The position numbers were made by a program, and so were the translations under genes. Source: Nostocaceae cyanobacterium (lineage in GTDB: Bacteria > Cyanobacteriota > Cyanobacteriia > Cyanobacteriales > Nostocaceae). From it: DNA of 36,028 nucleotides. Location of the stretch: positions 1 to 36,028 of the forward strand of contig JASJCY010000033.1 in assembly GCA_030065825.1 (NCBI GenBank), given 5' to 3'. The notes beneath the pieces are model-generated. The model did no database searches, was not told the origin of the DNA, and was given only the letters and a program-made list of their open reading frames with translations. Every line of letters starts with the position of its first letter. Position 1 is the first letter of the stretch. Positions 1-8,208 of this stretch are shown in pieces.

Positions 1-527
1 AGGTTCACGCTTCTAAACCAACTCATGCGTGCAATTAGAGCGTTGTGTATCAAGTTCTCTGAAGCTGCCTAAAGCTATTTGAAGAAAACGAAAATACTCA
101 TTGTTACTAGTTCGTCCATAACCTGACGCTATGTTTGAAGTAACTAGCTATATTTTAGCACTTCTTCCTTCTTCCTTTTTCCCTTTTCCTTCTTCCTTGA
201 AGGTCGAAGACCTCCAGTCACATTCAAAAATAAATTTTTGGTTAGTAGTGAGTAGTAGAGACGTAGCAATGCTATGTCTCTACTCAAAACAAGCGTTAAA
301 ACCCTTACTACAAACACTATCAATATGCGAGTTGCGTAAGTCCTATTTAAGTTAAAAAAATCAAATAGATGATACCCCTTGAATTTCCTTAGTAAGTTTC
401 TAAGTATCCGTATTAATACTAATTAGCCGGAAAAATATTATTGCTATGGTTAATACGAGTATTTGATGTTGCCATATGCAAAATATATAGAGTATGACAG
501 TGATATTAATATTAGGAGGATGCAAAT
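1..527. other. intergenic region with dispersed repeats
   Basis: No gene is convincing here. A 74-codon open frame at 131-355 is made of repeats and CT-rich sequence and looks spurious. The region holds a 15-bp hairpin (254-284), a copy of the motif ending TTGCGTAAGTCCTA (about 305-346) that recurs near 11494-11546, and the AT-rich upstream region of the gene starting at 528. Confidence 0.6.
254..284. repeat. short palindromic repeat (AGTAGAGACGTAGC type)
   Basis: AGTAGAGACGTAGCA is followed after one base by TGCTATGTCTCTACT, its reverse complement with a single G-T wobble, giving a 15-bp stem. GTAGAGACG palindromes of this kind are, from general knowledge, abundant dispersed repeats in Nostocales genomes. 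It could act as an RNA hairpin if transcribed, but no gene lies close upstream. Confidence 0.6.
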
Positions 528-974
528 ATGAAAAAATTGAAAGAAATAGCCTCTATTTTATTATCAACGGGTGTAATAACATCAACAAATTTAGCTTTTA
601 TTGCAACACCACAAGGCTCTGCTATTGCTGGTAAAGGAGCAAATCAATTTGCAGTCGTTTGTCTCATAAATAGGACAAATATCCCAATTACATATCGCTT
701 CAAATGGCGTCGTGGAAAGTATAATAAGTGGGCAAAACAAGTGATAAAACCTGGGGCTAGAAGATGGCACTCTTGGACTTATAAATCGCGTTATAGAAGT
801 TCTCCAAAGTTTGATATTAAATTTGATTACGATATTAGACCTGGAAGAAATAAAACTAAATCTTATAGTTTGGTTCGTTATCAAGCTCCCGCTGAATCTT
901 GTAAATACGGCAAAAAGTATGTGTTTCGTAAAAGAGATCGTTCTTTTATTGATCTGTTTTCAACACGTAATTAA
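528..974 (+). CDS. small secreted basic protein of unknown function
   Basis: A 148-residue protein that I do not recognise. It starts with a clear signal peptide: a Lys-rich N-terminus (MKKLKE), a hydrophobic stretch to about residue 27, and a likely cleavage near the AIAG at residues 32-35. The mature part is strongly basic (many Arg, Lys and aromatic residues, such as the YRFKWRRGKY segment) and has two cysteines (in AVVCLIN and AESCKYG) that could form a disulfide in the periplasm or outside the cell. An ideal ribosome binding site AGGAGG (514-519) lies 8 bases before the ATG, and a strong terminator-like hairpin follows (1020-1048), so it is probably a monocistronic, well-translated gene. 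Function cannot be inferred. Confidence 0.82.
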   Translation: MKKLKEIASILLSTGVITSTNLAFIATPQGSAIAGKGANQFAVVCLINRTNIPITYRFKWRRGKYNKWAKQVIKPGARRWHSWTYKSRYRSSPKFDIKFDYDIRPGRNKTKSYSLVRYQAPAESCKYGKKYVFRKRDRSFIDLFSTRN

Positions 975-1019
975 TATCGGTAGTTTGTGACAGATTTAAA
1001 ATAATTTGTAATCAACAAA

Positions 1020-1048
1020 AACCCCGACTTATTAAATAAGTTGGGGTT
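1020..1048 (+). terminator. hairpin terminator after the secreted protein gene
   Basis: AACCCCGACTTA and TAAGTTGGGGTT form a 12-bp stem with one G-T wobble around a 5-base loop, 46 bases past the stop at 974. There is only a short T run after it, so it may also serve as a 3'-end stabiliser. Confidence 0.65.
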
Positions 1049-1181
1049 CTAGATATTCACACATCTTGCAGCATTTAAGGGCAAGACTTAAAAAACTGGG
1101 TTTATCCAATTTTGGATTTTAGATTGACTACTTAAACAAGGGGATTAATATCTTGCACCACTATCAGAAACTAATGTATTA

Positions 1182-2801
1182 CTATTTTTTCAAAAAGCGC
1201 TGACGTAAACGAGAAACAAACCCATTTACCTCTGGTAATTTCATCCAAGAAGCAATAAAACCAAAAACGCACAAACCCACTAAACCAGCAATAGATAATT
1301 GCAACAATTGAATCAACAAACCCTCTGTACCTAAAAGCTGTTGAGAACCACGAAGAGTAGCAAAACTGGCTACACCTGCAACCACACTACCAGCAGTTAA
1401 ACTCAAAATTGGTAAACTCCATTCACCCACAGGTAAACCATTCAATTTACGATTCAGCAAGAACAACAACATTAATATTGAACTGCAATTCACACCCACA
1501 GTTGCTAATACTAAACCCGGTGCGTCAAAAACATTAATGAAAATGTAATCTAACACAGCATTGAGGAATATATTAAACATACTAATGCGAAAAGGTGTCT
1601 GACCATCACCTAAGGCATAAAACACCCGCACCAGTACATCACGTCCTAAATAAACAAACATGCCAATACCATTAGCAATTAGCAAAGAAGATACTAAATC
1701 TGAATTAGCAACGCTAAAAGCACCACGTTCATAAACTACCCGCACAATTGGTACAGCAAGAGCAATCATCAATGCACCCAAAGGTAACATTGTAAAAGCA
1801 GATAATAATAACCCTTGGCGAATACGTAATTTTAATTCATGCCAATCATTGGGGTCAGTTAAACGAGAAAATAAAGGTAATAAAGGCACTAAAATCACAT
1901 TAGAAATAATCCCCAAAGGAGTCTGCACCAATAACCCTGCATTTGCCAAACCAGCCGCAACTCCAGTAGTAGGAATTAAAGAAGCAAAAAACAAATCTGT
2001 ATAAAGATTAATTTGCAACATTCCCGAAGAAAAAGTAGCCGGGAGCATAATTTTCATCACATCACTCACCCCTGGCTGCTTAAAATTAAACCGCAAACGA
2101 AATTTACCCAAACCGCTACGTACTTGGGCAATTACCTGTACCAACCATTGCAAACTTGCTCCCGTAACAGTCGCCAAAGCTAAAACCATTCCTCCTTCCC
2201 TGACATATTCCGGAGTACTAATTTTCTCCCCTACTTGCAGAAAAAGAATGCCAATTCCCAAAACAACTGAAACGCTAGAAAACAAGGGACTAATAGAAGG
2301 TAACCAAAATTGATTTGCAGCATTCAAAACTCCAAAACCAATGCCAATTAATCCTGCTAAAACTGCCATTGGTGACATAATTCGTAACTGTTGAATGGCA
2401 ATTTCCCTGACTAATTCCTTCTCCGGAACCCTCAAACCAGGAGCAAATAAATCTATCAAATTCGGGGCACAAACAAAGACAAAAATTGCCACCAATAACA
2501 ATATCGTACCGATAATAGTAGTAATTGTTTCTACCAAAGGGGCAGCCTCTTCCTGATCCCGCTTCGCTAAAACACTGACAATTGCACTGTAAAAAGGTCC
2601 ATTAATTCCCCCCAACAATATCAGCAGAAAACCAGGAATAGTATAAGCATAGTTAAAAGCATCAGCAGCAGGTCCCAAACCAAAAGCAGCAGCTATAACT
2701 TGCTGACGTACCAATCCAAATACTTTACTAATTAAAGTCGCTGCGGCAACAATTCCCGCAATTCCTACAATAGAACGAGAAACTTTTTGTTCTTTAGTCA
2801 C
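1182..2801 (-). CDS. murJ: lipid II flippase MurJ (MviN)
   Basis: A 539-residue polytopic membrane protein of the MurJ/MviN branch of the MOP exporter superfamily. It flips the peptidoglycan precursor lipid II across the plasma membrane. The N-terminus contains the family-typical segment around SKVFGLVRQQVIAAAFG (residues 25-41), followed by about 14 hydrophobic segments and a short basic C-terminus (RLRQRFLKK). Length matches the family. The start is a GTG at 2801; no strong ribosome binding site is visible. It is transcribed divergently from bioD, with about 225 bases between the starts, and appears to be a single-gene unit. Essential in most bacteria; nothing in the sequence looks damaged. 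Confidence 0.93.
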   Translation of the reverse strand: MTKEQKVSRSIVGIAGIVAAATLISKVFGLVRQQVIAAAFGLGPAADAFNYAYTIPGFLLILLGGINGPFYSAIVSVLAKRDQEEAAPLVETITTIIGTILLLVAIFVFVCAPNLIDLFAPGLRVPEKELVREIAIQQLRIMSPMAVLAGLIGIGFGVLNAANQFWLPSISPLFSSVSVVLGIGILFLQVGEKISTPEYVREGGMVLALATVTGASLQWLVQVIAQVRSGLGKFRLRFNFKQPGVSDVMKIMLPATFSSGMLQINLYTDLFFASLIPTTGVAAGLANAGLLVQTPLGIISNVILVPLLPLFSRLTDPNDWHELKLRIRQGLLLSAFTMLPLGALMIALAVPIVRVVYERGAFSVANSDLVSSLLIANGIGMFVYLGRDVLVRVFYALGDGQTPFRISMFNIFLNAVLDYIFINVFDAPGLVLATVGVNCSSILMLLFLLNRKLNGLPVGEWSLPILSLTAGSVVAGVASFATLRGSQQLLGTEGLLIQLLQLSIAGLVGLCVFGFIASWMKLPEVNGFVSRLRQRFLKK

Positions 2802-3027
2802 AAAAAATACCCAATAAACCTAACAAACCTAATCAAACCCATGTCTGAAAATATTTAACCCGAAATTCACTTATCTGTCAGGTAAATTCTCATAAAAAAA
2901 TTGTTAGGTATTGACCCCAAGCAACCCAGTTTCTAAGATTGTAGAGGTTTATGGTGACACAAAAGTTTGCTAAATTGAAAAATACTCTCAACTCCAACCA
3001 TTAATTCTTCTAACCTGACCTGAGATT

Positions 3028-3714
3028 TTGAACGCACTACTAATTACTGGAACAGATACCGAAGCTGGTAAAACCGTTGTCACAACAGCATTAGCAGCAT
3101 ATTGGCAAAAATATCACTCCCACCGTACCTTAGGAATCATGAAACCCATACAATCAGGTGTGGGCGATCGCGAATGGTATCAACAGTTATTTGCACTCTC
3201 CCAATCGACCTCAGAAATTACACCGTTGTATTTTCAAGCACCCCTTGCCCCTCCGATTGCTGCTGCCCAAGAAAACCGTACTATAGATTTAGGGGTAGTG
3301 TGGAAAGCTTTTTCTGGCTTATCTCAACGCTTTGACTTCGTGTTAGTGGAAGCCTTGGGAGGATTAGGTTCTCCCATCACAGAGGAATTAACAGTAGCAG
3401 ATTTAGCCGCAGACTGGCACTTACCCACAGTATTAGTAGTACCCGTAAAATTAGGTGCAATTTCCCAAGCAGTGGCGAATGTAGCATTAGCAAAACAGAT
3501 GGGAGTACAGCTGCTGGGAATCATCCTCAACTGCGTCCAACCCCGCACAGAGACAGAAATAGCCGCATGGACACCAACGGATTTAATTCAATCCCTAACA
3601 AATACCCCAGTGTTAGGCTGTGTACCCTATGTAGAAAACCTGGAAGATAAGGACAAACTAGCACAAATCGCCTCAGATTTAGATTTAGAAATATTACTAC
3701 CGTTCTCGTTCTAA
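3028..3714 (+). CDS. bioD: ATP-dependent dethiobiotin synthetase BioD
   Basis: A 228-residue enzyme that closes the ureido ring of dethiobiotin from 7,8-diaminopelargonate, CO2 and ATP in biotin synthesis. The P-loop GTDTEAGKT is at residues 8-16, followed by KPIQSG (about 39-44) and the [10 protein letters not shown] segment (about 108-117) that corresponds to the family's E-G-A-G-G-x-x-x-P loop. Length is normal for BioD. The start is a TTG at 3028; the frame reads [16 protein letters not shown], leaving the usual short lead before the P-loop, and no ATG is available upstream in frame. No other bio genes are adjacent, which is common in cyanobacteria. A CT-rich minisatellite follows 25 bases after the stop. 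Confidence 0.93.
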   Translation: MNALLITGTDTEAGKTVVTTALAAYWQKYHSHRTLGIMKPIQSGVGDREWYQQLFALSQSTSEITPLYFQAPLAPPIAAAQENRTIDLGVVWKAFSGLSQRFDFVLVEALGGLGSPITEELTVADLAADWHLPTVLVVPVKLGAISQAVANVALAKQMGVQLLGIILNCVQPRTETEIAAWTPTDLIQSLTNTPVLGCVPYVENLEDKDKLAQIASDLDLEILLPFSF

Positions 3715-3737
3715 GATTCTAAGATTACCTATAAAAA

Positions 3738-3836
3738 TTTCTCCCCCTCTTCTCCCTCTTCCCCCTCTTCTCCCTCTTCCCTCTCTTCCCCCTCTTCCCC
3801 CTCTTCCCCCTCTTCCCCCTCTTCCCCCTCTTCCCT
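3738..3836. repeat. CT-rich minisatellite (CTCTTCCCC units)
   Basis: About 100 bases built from 9-base units close to CCCTCTTCC / CTCTTCCCC, one strand almost pure pyrimidine. It fills most of the bioD to amidohydrolase gap. The same repeat type is found inside the coding sequence at 8643-8785 and in a shorter form at 29585-29631. Confidence 0.9.
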
Positions 3837-3904
3837 ATTAAGAGTTCCCTATTTTCAAACTAGGTCAAAATAGAAATACCCAGACACCACTCAACATGTA
3901 AACA

Positions 3905-5137
3905 ATGGTTTCTACATTCCCAAACACCACTGCTGTTGACTTATCTCGCGTCCGCTTATCTATCCGTTCCTTGCAACCCCAACTGATAGAATGGCGACGA
4001 CATTTGCATCAAAAGCCAGAATTGGGTTTTCAAGAACAACTAACAGCCGAATTCGTCTCCCAGAAGTTGCGGGAATGGGGAATTCAACATCAAACAGGTA
4101 TTGCTAAAACTGGTATTATTGCGGTTATACAAGGTAACAAACAACACGAAAACATAGAAACTCAATCCCAAGTATTGGCAATTCGTGCTGATATGGATGC
4201 CTTACCCATCCAAGAATTAAACGAGGTTCCTTACCGTTCCCAACATGATGGGGTGATGCACGCTTGCGGACATGACGGACATACTGCGATCGCCCTCGGT
4301 ACAGCTTACTATTTACAGCAGCATCGAGACAGTTTCCCTGGTACAATCAAAATTATCTTCCAGCCAGCGGAAGAAGGACCAGGGGGTGCCAAACCCATGA
4401 TTGAGGCTGGGGTACTGCAAAATCCCGATGTTAATGCCATCATCGGTCTACACCTGTGGAATAATATGCCCCTAGGCACCGTAGGAGTCCGTGGTGGGGC
4501 ATTAATGGCGGCTGTAGAGTCCTTCCATTGTCAAATTTTTGGTAGGGGTGGACATGGTGCTATCCCCCATCAAACCATTGATTCGGTAGTAGTAGCCTCG
4601 CAAATCGTCAATGCCCTGCAAACCATTGTAGCTCGTAATGTCAACCCCATCGATTCCGCTGTAGTTACAGTGGGGAAACTCCAGGCTGGCACTAAAGGAA
4701 ATGTGATTGCTGATACCGCATATATGAGCGGAACAGTTAGATACTTTAATCCAGTTCTAGAGAGTTTTTTCAAAGAAAGAGTAGAGCAAATTATTGCCGG
4801 AGTTTGTCAGAGTCATGGTGCTAGTTATGACTTGGATTATTGGAAACTTTACCCAGCTACCATTAATGATGCTGGTATGGCAGAATTAGTGCGTTCCGTA
4901 GCTGAAAATGTGATTGAAACCCCCCTAGGAGTGGTTCCAGAATGTCAAACCATGGCAGGGGAAGATATGTCATACTTCCTGCAAGAGGTTCCCGGTTGTT
5001 ACTTCTTCCTCGGTTCTGCAAACCCCTCCAAAAATTTAGCCTATCCCCACCATCATCCCCGATTTGATTTTGATGAAACTGCTTTAGCTATGGGTGTGGA
5101 AATATTTGTTAGGTGTGTGGAAAAATTTTTCGAGTAA
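3905..5137 (+). CDS. M20 family amidohydrolase (N-acyl-amino acid / IAA-amino acid hydrolase type)
   Basis: A 410-residue metal-dependent amidohydrolase of peptidase family M20D, which removes acyl groups from N-acyl amino acids (hippurate, N-acetyl amino acids or auxin conjugates in characterised relatives). Metal-ligand motifs are all visible: RADMDALP (about 96-103), MHACGHDGH (about 118-126), the PAEEGPGGAK acid motif (about 153-162), GLHLWN and a C-terminal AGEDMSYFL histidine/acid region followed by HHHPRFDFDE. A dimerisation domain lies between the two catalytic segments. The ATG start leaves a 25-residue N-terminal lead, typical of cyanobacterial members. The exact substrate cannot be told from sequence. 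Confidence 0.9.
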   Translation: MVSTFPNTTAVDLSRVRLSIRSLQPQLIEWRRHLHQKPELGFQEQLTAEFVSQKLREWGIQHQTGIAKTGIIAVIQGNKQHENIETQSQVLAIRADMDALPIQELNEVPYRSQHDGVMHACGHDGHTAIALGTAYYLQQHRDSFPGTIKIIFQPAEEGPGGAKPMIEAGVLQNPDVNAIIGLHLWNNMPLGTVGVRGGALMAAVESFHCQIFGRGGHGAIPHQTIDSVVVASQIVNALQTIVARNVNPIDSAVVTVGKLQAGTKGNVIADTAYMSGTVRYFNPVLESFFKERVEQIIAGVCQSHGASYDLDYWKLYPATINDAGMAELVRSVAENVIETPLGVVPECQTMAGEDMSYFLQEVPGCYFFLGSANPSKNLAYPHHHPRFDFDETALAMGVEIFVRCVEKFFE

Positions 5138-5140
5138 ATA

Positions 5141-5188
5141 GGTAATTGGTAATTGGAATCTATTACCAATTACCAATTACCAATTACC
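5141..5188. repeat. STRR-type heptamer repeat folding back as a terminator-like hairpin
   Basis: GGTAATTGGTAATTGG is followed by 9 bases and then by TACCAATTACCAATTACCAATTACC, giving a stem of 16 or more pairs directly after the amidohydrolase stop codon. The 7-base period matches the short tandemly repeated repetitive sequences known from heterocystous cyanobacteria. It may double as a transcript 3' end. Confidence 0.75.
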
Positions 5189-5189
5189 G

Positions 5190-5752
5190 ACCCAGAGCAA
5201 TATTTTTGAATAAATTTCAATTACACTGCTGCCAAATTATTTCGTAGTTAAAATTTGTTGTTTCTTTAATCAACAACAAAGACAGTATCGTTACAATCCT
5301 GATTTCCACCTTTCCACAAATCTTCAAAACCTATTAACAGGTAACCTTTATCTGAATCAGGTGATAGGAGCAAAACTCTTAAGCATGTAGATTCCATCCT
5401 CACTCAACCGAAAACCGCTATATTTGATTTTTGAAAAACCAAATGAGCCAAGGGGAGCATCCCAATTTTTACGCAATACCCTGGAAGGGTATCGCTATAA
5501 GAACAAAACCTGCCTGAGCCAAGAGCCTATGGTACAAAGATTTAATTGTCAGTATATGTAGTAAAAATTAAGTGTTATTTCTATATACAAAAAATAATTT
5601 TTAGAGAAAAAATTAAAAATACTGTAAAGTAGTGCATATAATTTCCGCTGGAAGTGGATTCTAAAAATGCGGTAATCAAACGGATGTATTGCATCTGAAA
5701 TCAAGCTGATAATGCAATTAACAAAGCTTGATTAACAAAAGAGATTAAAAAA
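5190..5752 (+). promoter_or_regulatory. long leader of the PEP-CTERM gene, with structured segment
   Basis: No gene is visible in these 560 bases. The part from about 5360 to 5535 looks more conserved and structured than AT-rich background: it contains a 6-bp hairpin ATACCC-TGGAA-GGGTAT (5476-5492), GGGAGCATCCC (GGGA/TCCC, about 5455-5465) and several GAGCCAAG/GAGCC repeats (5449-5455, 5515-5525). Closer to the gene, TCAAGCT (5701-5707) pairs with AGCTTGA (about 5725-5731). This could be a cis-acting RNA or a small RNA gene. I do not recognise a known riboswitch class. Confidence 0.35.
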
Positions 5753-6643
5753 ATGCGTTCCCCAAAAATCTTTGTCACTGCTTTATCTGTTATAGCTTCT
5801 ATAGCTTATGCTGGTTCTGCACAAGCTATTGGCTTGAGACTCAATCTAGGTATGGCAGATAATCCGAATACAAATGGCATAGAAACAGGTGAACAAGGAG
5901 GCTTTTCTGATTACTACGATCAAACAAAATATCCTAGTTTTTCTCAGAATGCTGTGACAGTTGACTTTAACGATCAAATTAGTGGTAATACTTTTGTATA
6001 CAGTAAAAATGGCGATTTACTAACAGACCCGAATAGTGAACATTGGTTTGCAAAATATACCTTACAAAATGGTGCAAAAATTATCAGTGGTGAATTAAAT
6101 CAGTCGGGTAAATGGATTGATCGAGAAGGGAGATGGGCACCCACCGGTCCGACAGGAGAAAAGAACCAATCCAATTATCTGCAAGTGTTTAAGCGTCAAA
6201 AGGTTGTAATCGATCTCAAAGAAGACTTGAACTACTTTGGTATCAACTGGGGTGCTATTAGTCCTAAAAATAAGTTCTCTTTCTATAATGGTGACACATT
6301 GATCCAAACCTTTGATAGCACAGACGATCTTCTGACAAAAGTTATCACAGAAGGAGAAAATAAAAACGCTGTGAAAGCATCACACCAAACGAACGAATAT
6401 AACACCTTTGTTCACTTCTATGCTGAAAATGCAGATCAAACATTTAACCGCATTGAAATGTGGCAAGATGGTGGTGGTGGTTTTGAAAATGACAACCATT
6501 CATTCCATATTGGAAACGGAGCCTTCGATCCTGACAAAGGTGTTACTAAAGTACCTGAACCCAGTTTAGTTTTTGGAATGTTAGCTGTGGGTGGTGTGTT
6601 TTTTCTCAAGTACAAAAAGCAAAAGTCATTACCTTTGGGATAA
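5753..6643 (+). CDS. PEP-CTERM sorting domain protein, exported
   Basis: A 296-residue exported protein. It has an N-terminal signal peptide (basic MRSPK, hydrophobic run to about residue 24, cleavage near AQA) and a C-terminal PEP-CTERM sorting signal: VPEPS at about residues 268-272, a hydrophobic stretch (LVFGMLAVGGVFFL), then a basic end (KYKKQK). Such proteins are processed by an exosortase and usually reach the cell surface or extracellular matrix. The middle region, rich in Asp, Asn and aromatic residues with repeated beta-strand-like patterns, does not match a domain I recognise. No exosortase gene is in the window. The long structured leader before it suggests post-transcriptional control. 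Confidence 0.88.
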   Translation: MRSPKIFVTALSVIASIAYAGSAQAIGLRLNLGMADNPNTNGIETGEQGGFSDYYDQTKYPSFSQNAVTVDFNDQISGNTFVYSKNGDLLTDPNSEHWFAKYTLQNGAKIISGELNQSGKWIDREGRWAPTGPTGEKNQSNYLQVFKRQKVVIDLKEDLNYFGINWGAISPKNKFSFYNGDTLIQTFDSTDDLLTKVITEGENKNAVKASHQTNEYNTFVHFYAENADQTFNRIEMWQDGGGGFENDNHSFHIGNGAFDPDKGVTKVPEPSLVFGMLAVGGVFFLKYKKQKSLPLG

Positions 6644-7045
6644 CTCACATCTTACATCTTGCACTACAGTGTTAATACTGAAATATTCTTATGGCAATAA
6701 ACATATATTTTTAGCAATAAATTGGAAAGATAAAGGCTGTAAGCCTGCGTAGGCAAGCTTTGCTTGTATAGCTTTACCCTTATAGGGTATAGGTGCAAGA
6801 TATGAGATAATAAAGTTGTCAAAGATTCTGGATTAAGTTGGGTTTTACACTTTAGTTAATTCCATCATTTCAGAATCCCCAAGCACCCCACTGCAAAGCA
6901 GAGAGGGGTAATTTTATGTAAACCATATTAAACAAAAAGAATAAAATTATTTTTATCTTGGCTGGTGATTACTGAAGCCTAATAATTTATGAGTATGACT
7001 TAATAGGATTTACAATTAGTTTATAAAAAAACATATACTACTAAT
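6644..7045. other. intergenic region with a possible small foldback element
   Basis: No gene. ATCTTGCAC at 6656-6664 and GTGCAAGAT at 6793-6801 form 9-bp inverted ends around about 146 bases that contain small hairpins (GCCTGCGTAGGC near 6744, ACCCTTATAGGGT near 6776). A further hairpin, ACCCC..GGGGT with an inner CTGC/GCAG, is at 6885-6909. No clear target duplication was found, so its status as a mobile element is uncertain. Confidence 0.45.
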
Positions 7046-7897
7046 TTGTCATCAATTGTGAATCAGACTATAGCTGGAAACGACATTCAACTGCTGGTTG
7101 TAGATATCGATGGGACGATCGCCGGACATGAAAACGGAATTAGCGAAACAGTCAAGGAAGCGATCACCGCAGCACAAGCTAAAGGGATTCAAGTAGCAGT
7201 TGCCACAGGTAGGATGTATCGTTCTGCTTTACGCTTTCACCAAGAAATTGGCTCGAATCTGCCATTAATAGCATACCAAGGAGCCTGGATTCAAGATCCA
7301 CTCTCCCAAAACATTTATCACCATTTACCTGTTAAACGACAATTGGCTCAACAGTTGTTAGACTATTTTGAACAACCAGAACTCCGAGACTTGCTATCCG
7401 TACACTTTTATATTAATGACCAACTCTACGTGCGAGAATTAACAACAGACACCCAAGCTTATGCTCAACGTTCTGGAATTAACCCAATTGCTGTGGGTGA
7501 TTTACGGCAAGTGTTAAATAACGAACCCACAAAGATTTTGGCTTTATGTGAAGATACGGATGTGATTGATAATTTACTGGGGAATTTACGTCAGCAATAC
7601 ACCCCAGACCAATTGTATATGACTACATCTGTGCCTACTTTCTTTGAAGCTGCACACCCTGCGGTAAATAAAGGTGCTGCTGTGCGTTACCTAGCCGAGG
7701 AACTGCTAGGAATAGAAAGTACCAATGTTATGACTATTGGTGACAATTTTAATGATTTAGAAATGCTACAATATGCCGGTATCGGTGTGGCTATGGGTAA
7801 TGCACCAGCAGGGGTAAAAGCGATCGCTAACTGGATAGCTCCCAATGTAGAATCAGATGGTGTTGCAGTGGCGATCAGCAAATTTTTGCTTTCGTAA
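7046..7897 (+). CDS. Cof-type HAD-IIB family phosphatase
   Basis: A 283-residue member of the haloacid dehalogenase superfamily, Cof subgroup, which dephosphorylates sugar phosphates, FMN, pyridoxal phosphate or similar small metabolites. Motif I DIDGTI (nucleophile Asp at about residue 20) is followed by motif II in ATGRMYRS, a Lys in NKGAAVRYL (motif III), and motif IV GDNFNDLEML. The C2-type cap sits between motifs II and III. Length fits the family. The start is not certain: TTG at 7046 or GTG at 7058, both just before the conserved core; neither has a good ribosome binding site. The stop codon TAA (7895-7897) lies inside the 8-bp target duplication of the adjacent mobile element, so the insertion left the protein end intact. 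Confidence 0.9.
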   Translation: MSSIVNQTIAGNDIQLLVVDIDGTIAGHENGISETVKEAITAAQAKGIQVAVATGRMYRSALRFHQEIGSNLPLIAYQGAWIQDPLSQNIYHHLPVKRQLAQQLLDYFEQPELRDLLSVHFYINDQLYVRELTTDTQAYAQRSGINPIAVGDLRQVLNNEPTKILALCEDTDVIDNLLGNLRQQYTPDQLYMTTSVPTFFEAAHPAVNKGAAVRYLAEELLGIESTNVMTIGDNFNDLEMLQYAGIGVAMGNAPAGVKAIANWIAPNVESDGVAVAISKFLLS

Positions 7898-8023
7898 TGG
7901 GGGGTTGCTGAATCCATGTATGATGCAGAATTTTGCATGATTCCAAAACGCTTGTTCCAGACCTTGCAGTGCAAGGTCTGGAACACCCAGATTCATAGTT
8001 CAAATCAGCAACACCCGTAATGG
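7893..8023. mobile_element. 115-bp MITE-like element with 8-bp target duplication
   Basis: The octamer CGTAATGG occurs at 7893-7900 and again at 8016-8023. Between them (7901-8015) is an element with imperfect terminal inverted repeats: GGGGTTGCTGA at the left and the reverse complement of GGTGTTGCTGA at the right. Inside is a 15-bp near-perfect hairpin (7954-7984, GTTCCAGACCTTGCA then its complement). It has no coding capacity, so it would need a transposase in trans. The size of the duplication is consistent with several DDE families; I cannot name the parent element. Confidence 0.8.
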
Positions 8024-8208
8024 TGATAATCGCTGGGGTGGGAGTTTGCATTCTTGCATTTTTGCATGAATTGATTATACAAAAATCAGAAAGAGCACCG
8101 ACGACTGGCCGTGTTTCGTCTCGGTGCCCTCGCTGGTTCGCTCCTCACACACCAGTTAATATACCTTTAGTCATTCAACCAGTCAACACCTATATACAAA
8201 AGTTTTGA
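8024..8208. other. short non-coding stretch between HAD and DALR genes
   Basis: A 62-codon open frame covers this stretch, but its composition and repeats make it unlikely to be a gene. It holds a hairpin around 8093-8130 (GAGCACCGACGA pairing imperfectly with TCGTCTCGGTGCCC). Confidence 0.5.

Noticed and set aside
131-355. 74-codon open frame on the plus strand
   Set aside because: Made of CT-rich sequence, a dispersed palindrome and a repeat end; no ribosome binding site and no protein-like composition.
8020-8208. 62-codon open frame after the HAD gene
   Set aside because: It overlaps the mobile element boundary and a hairpin repeat, and codes for nothing recognisable.
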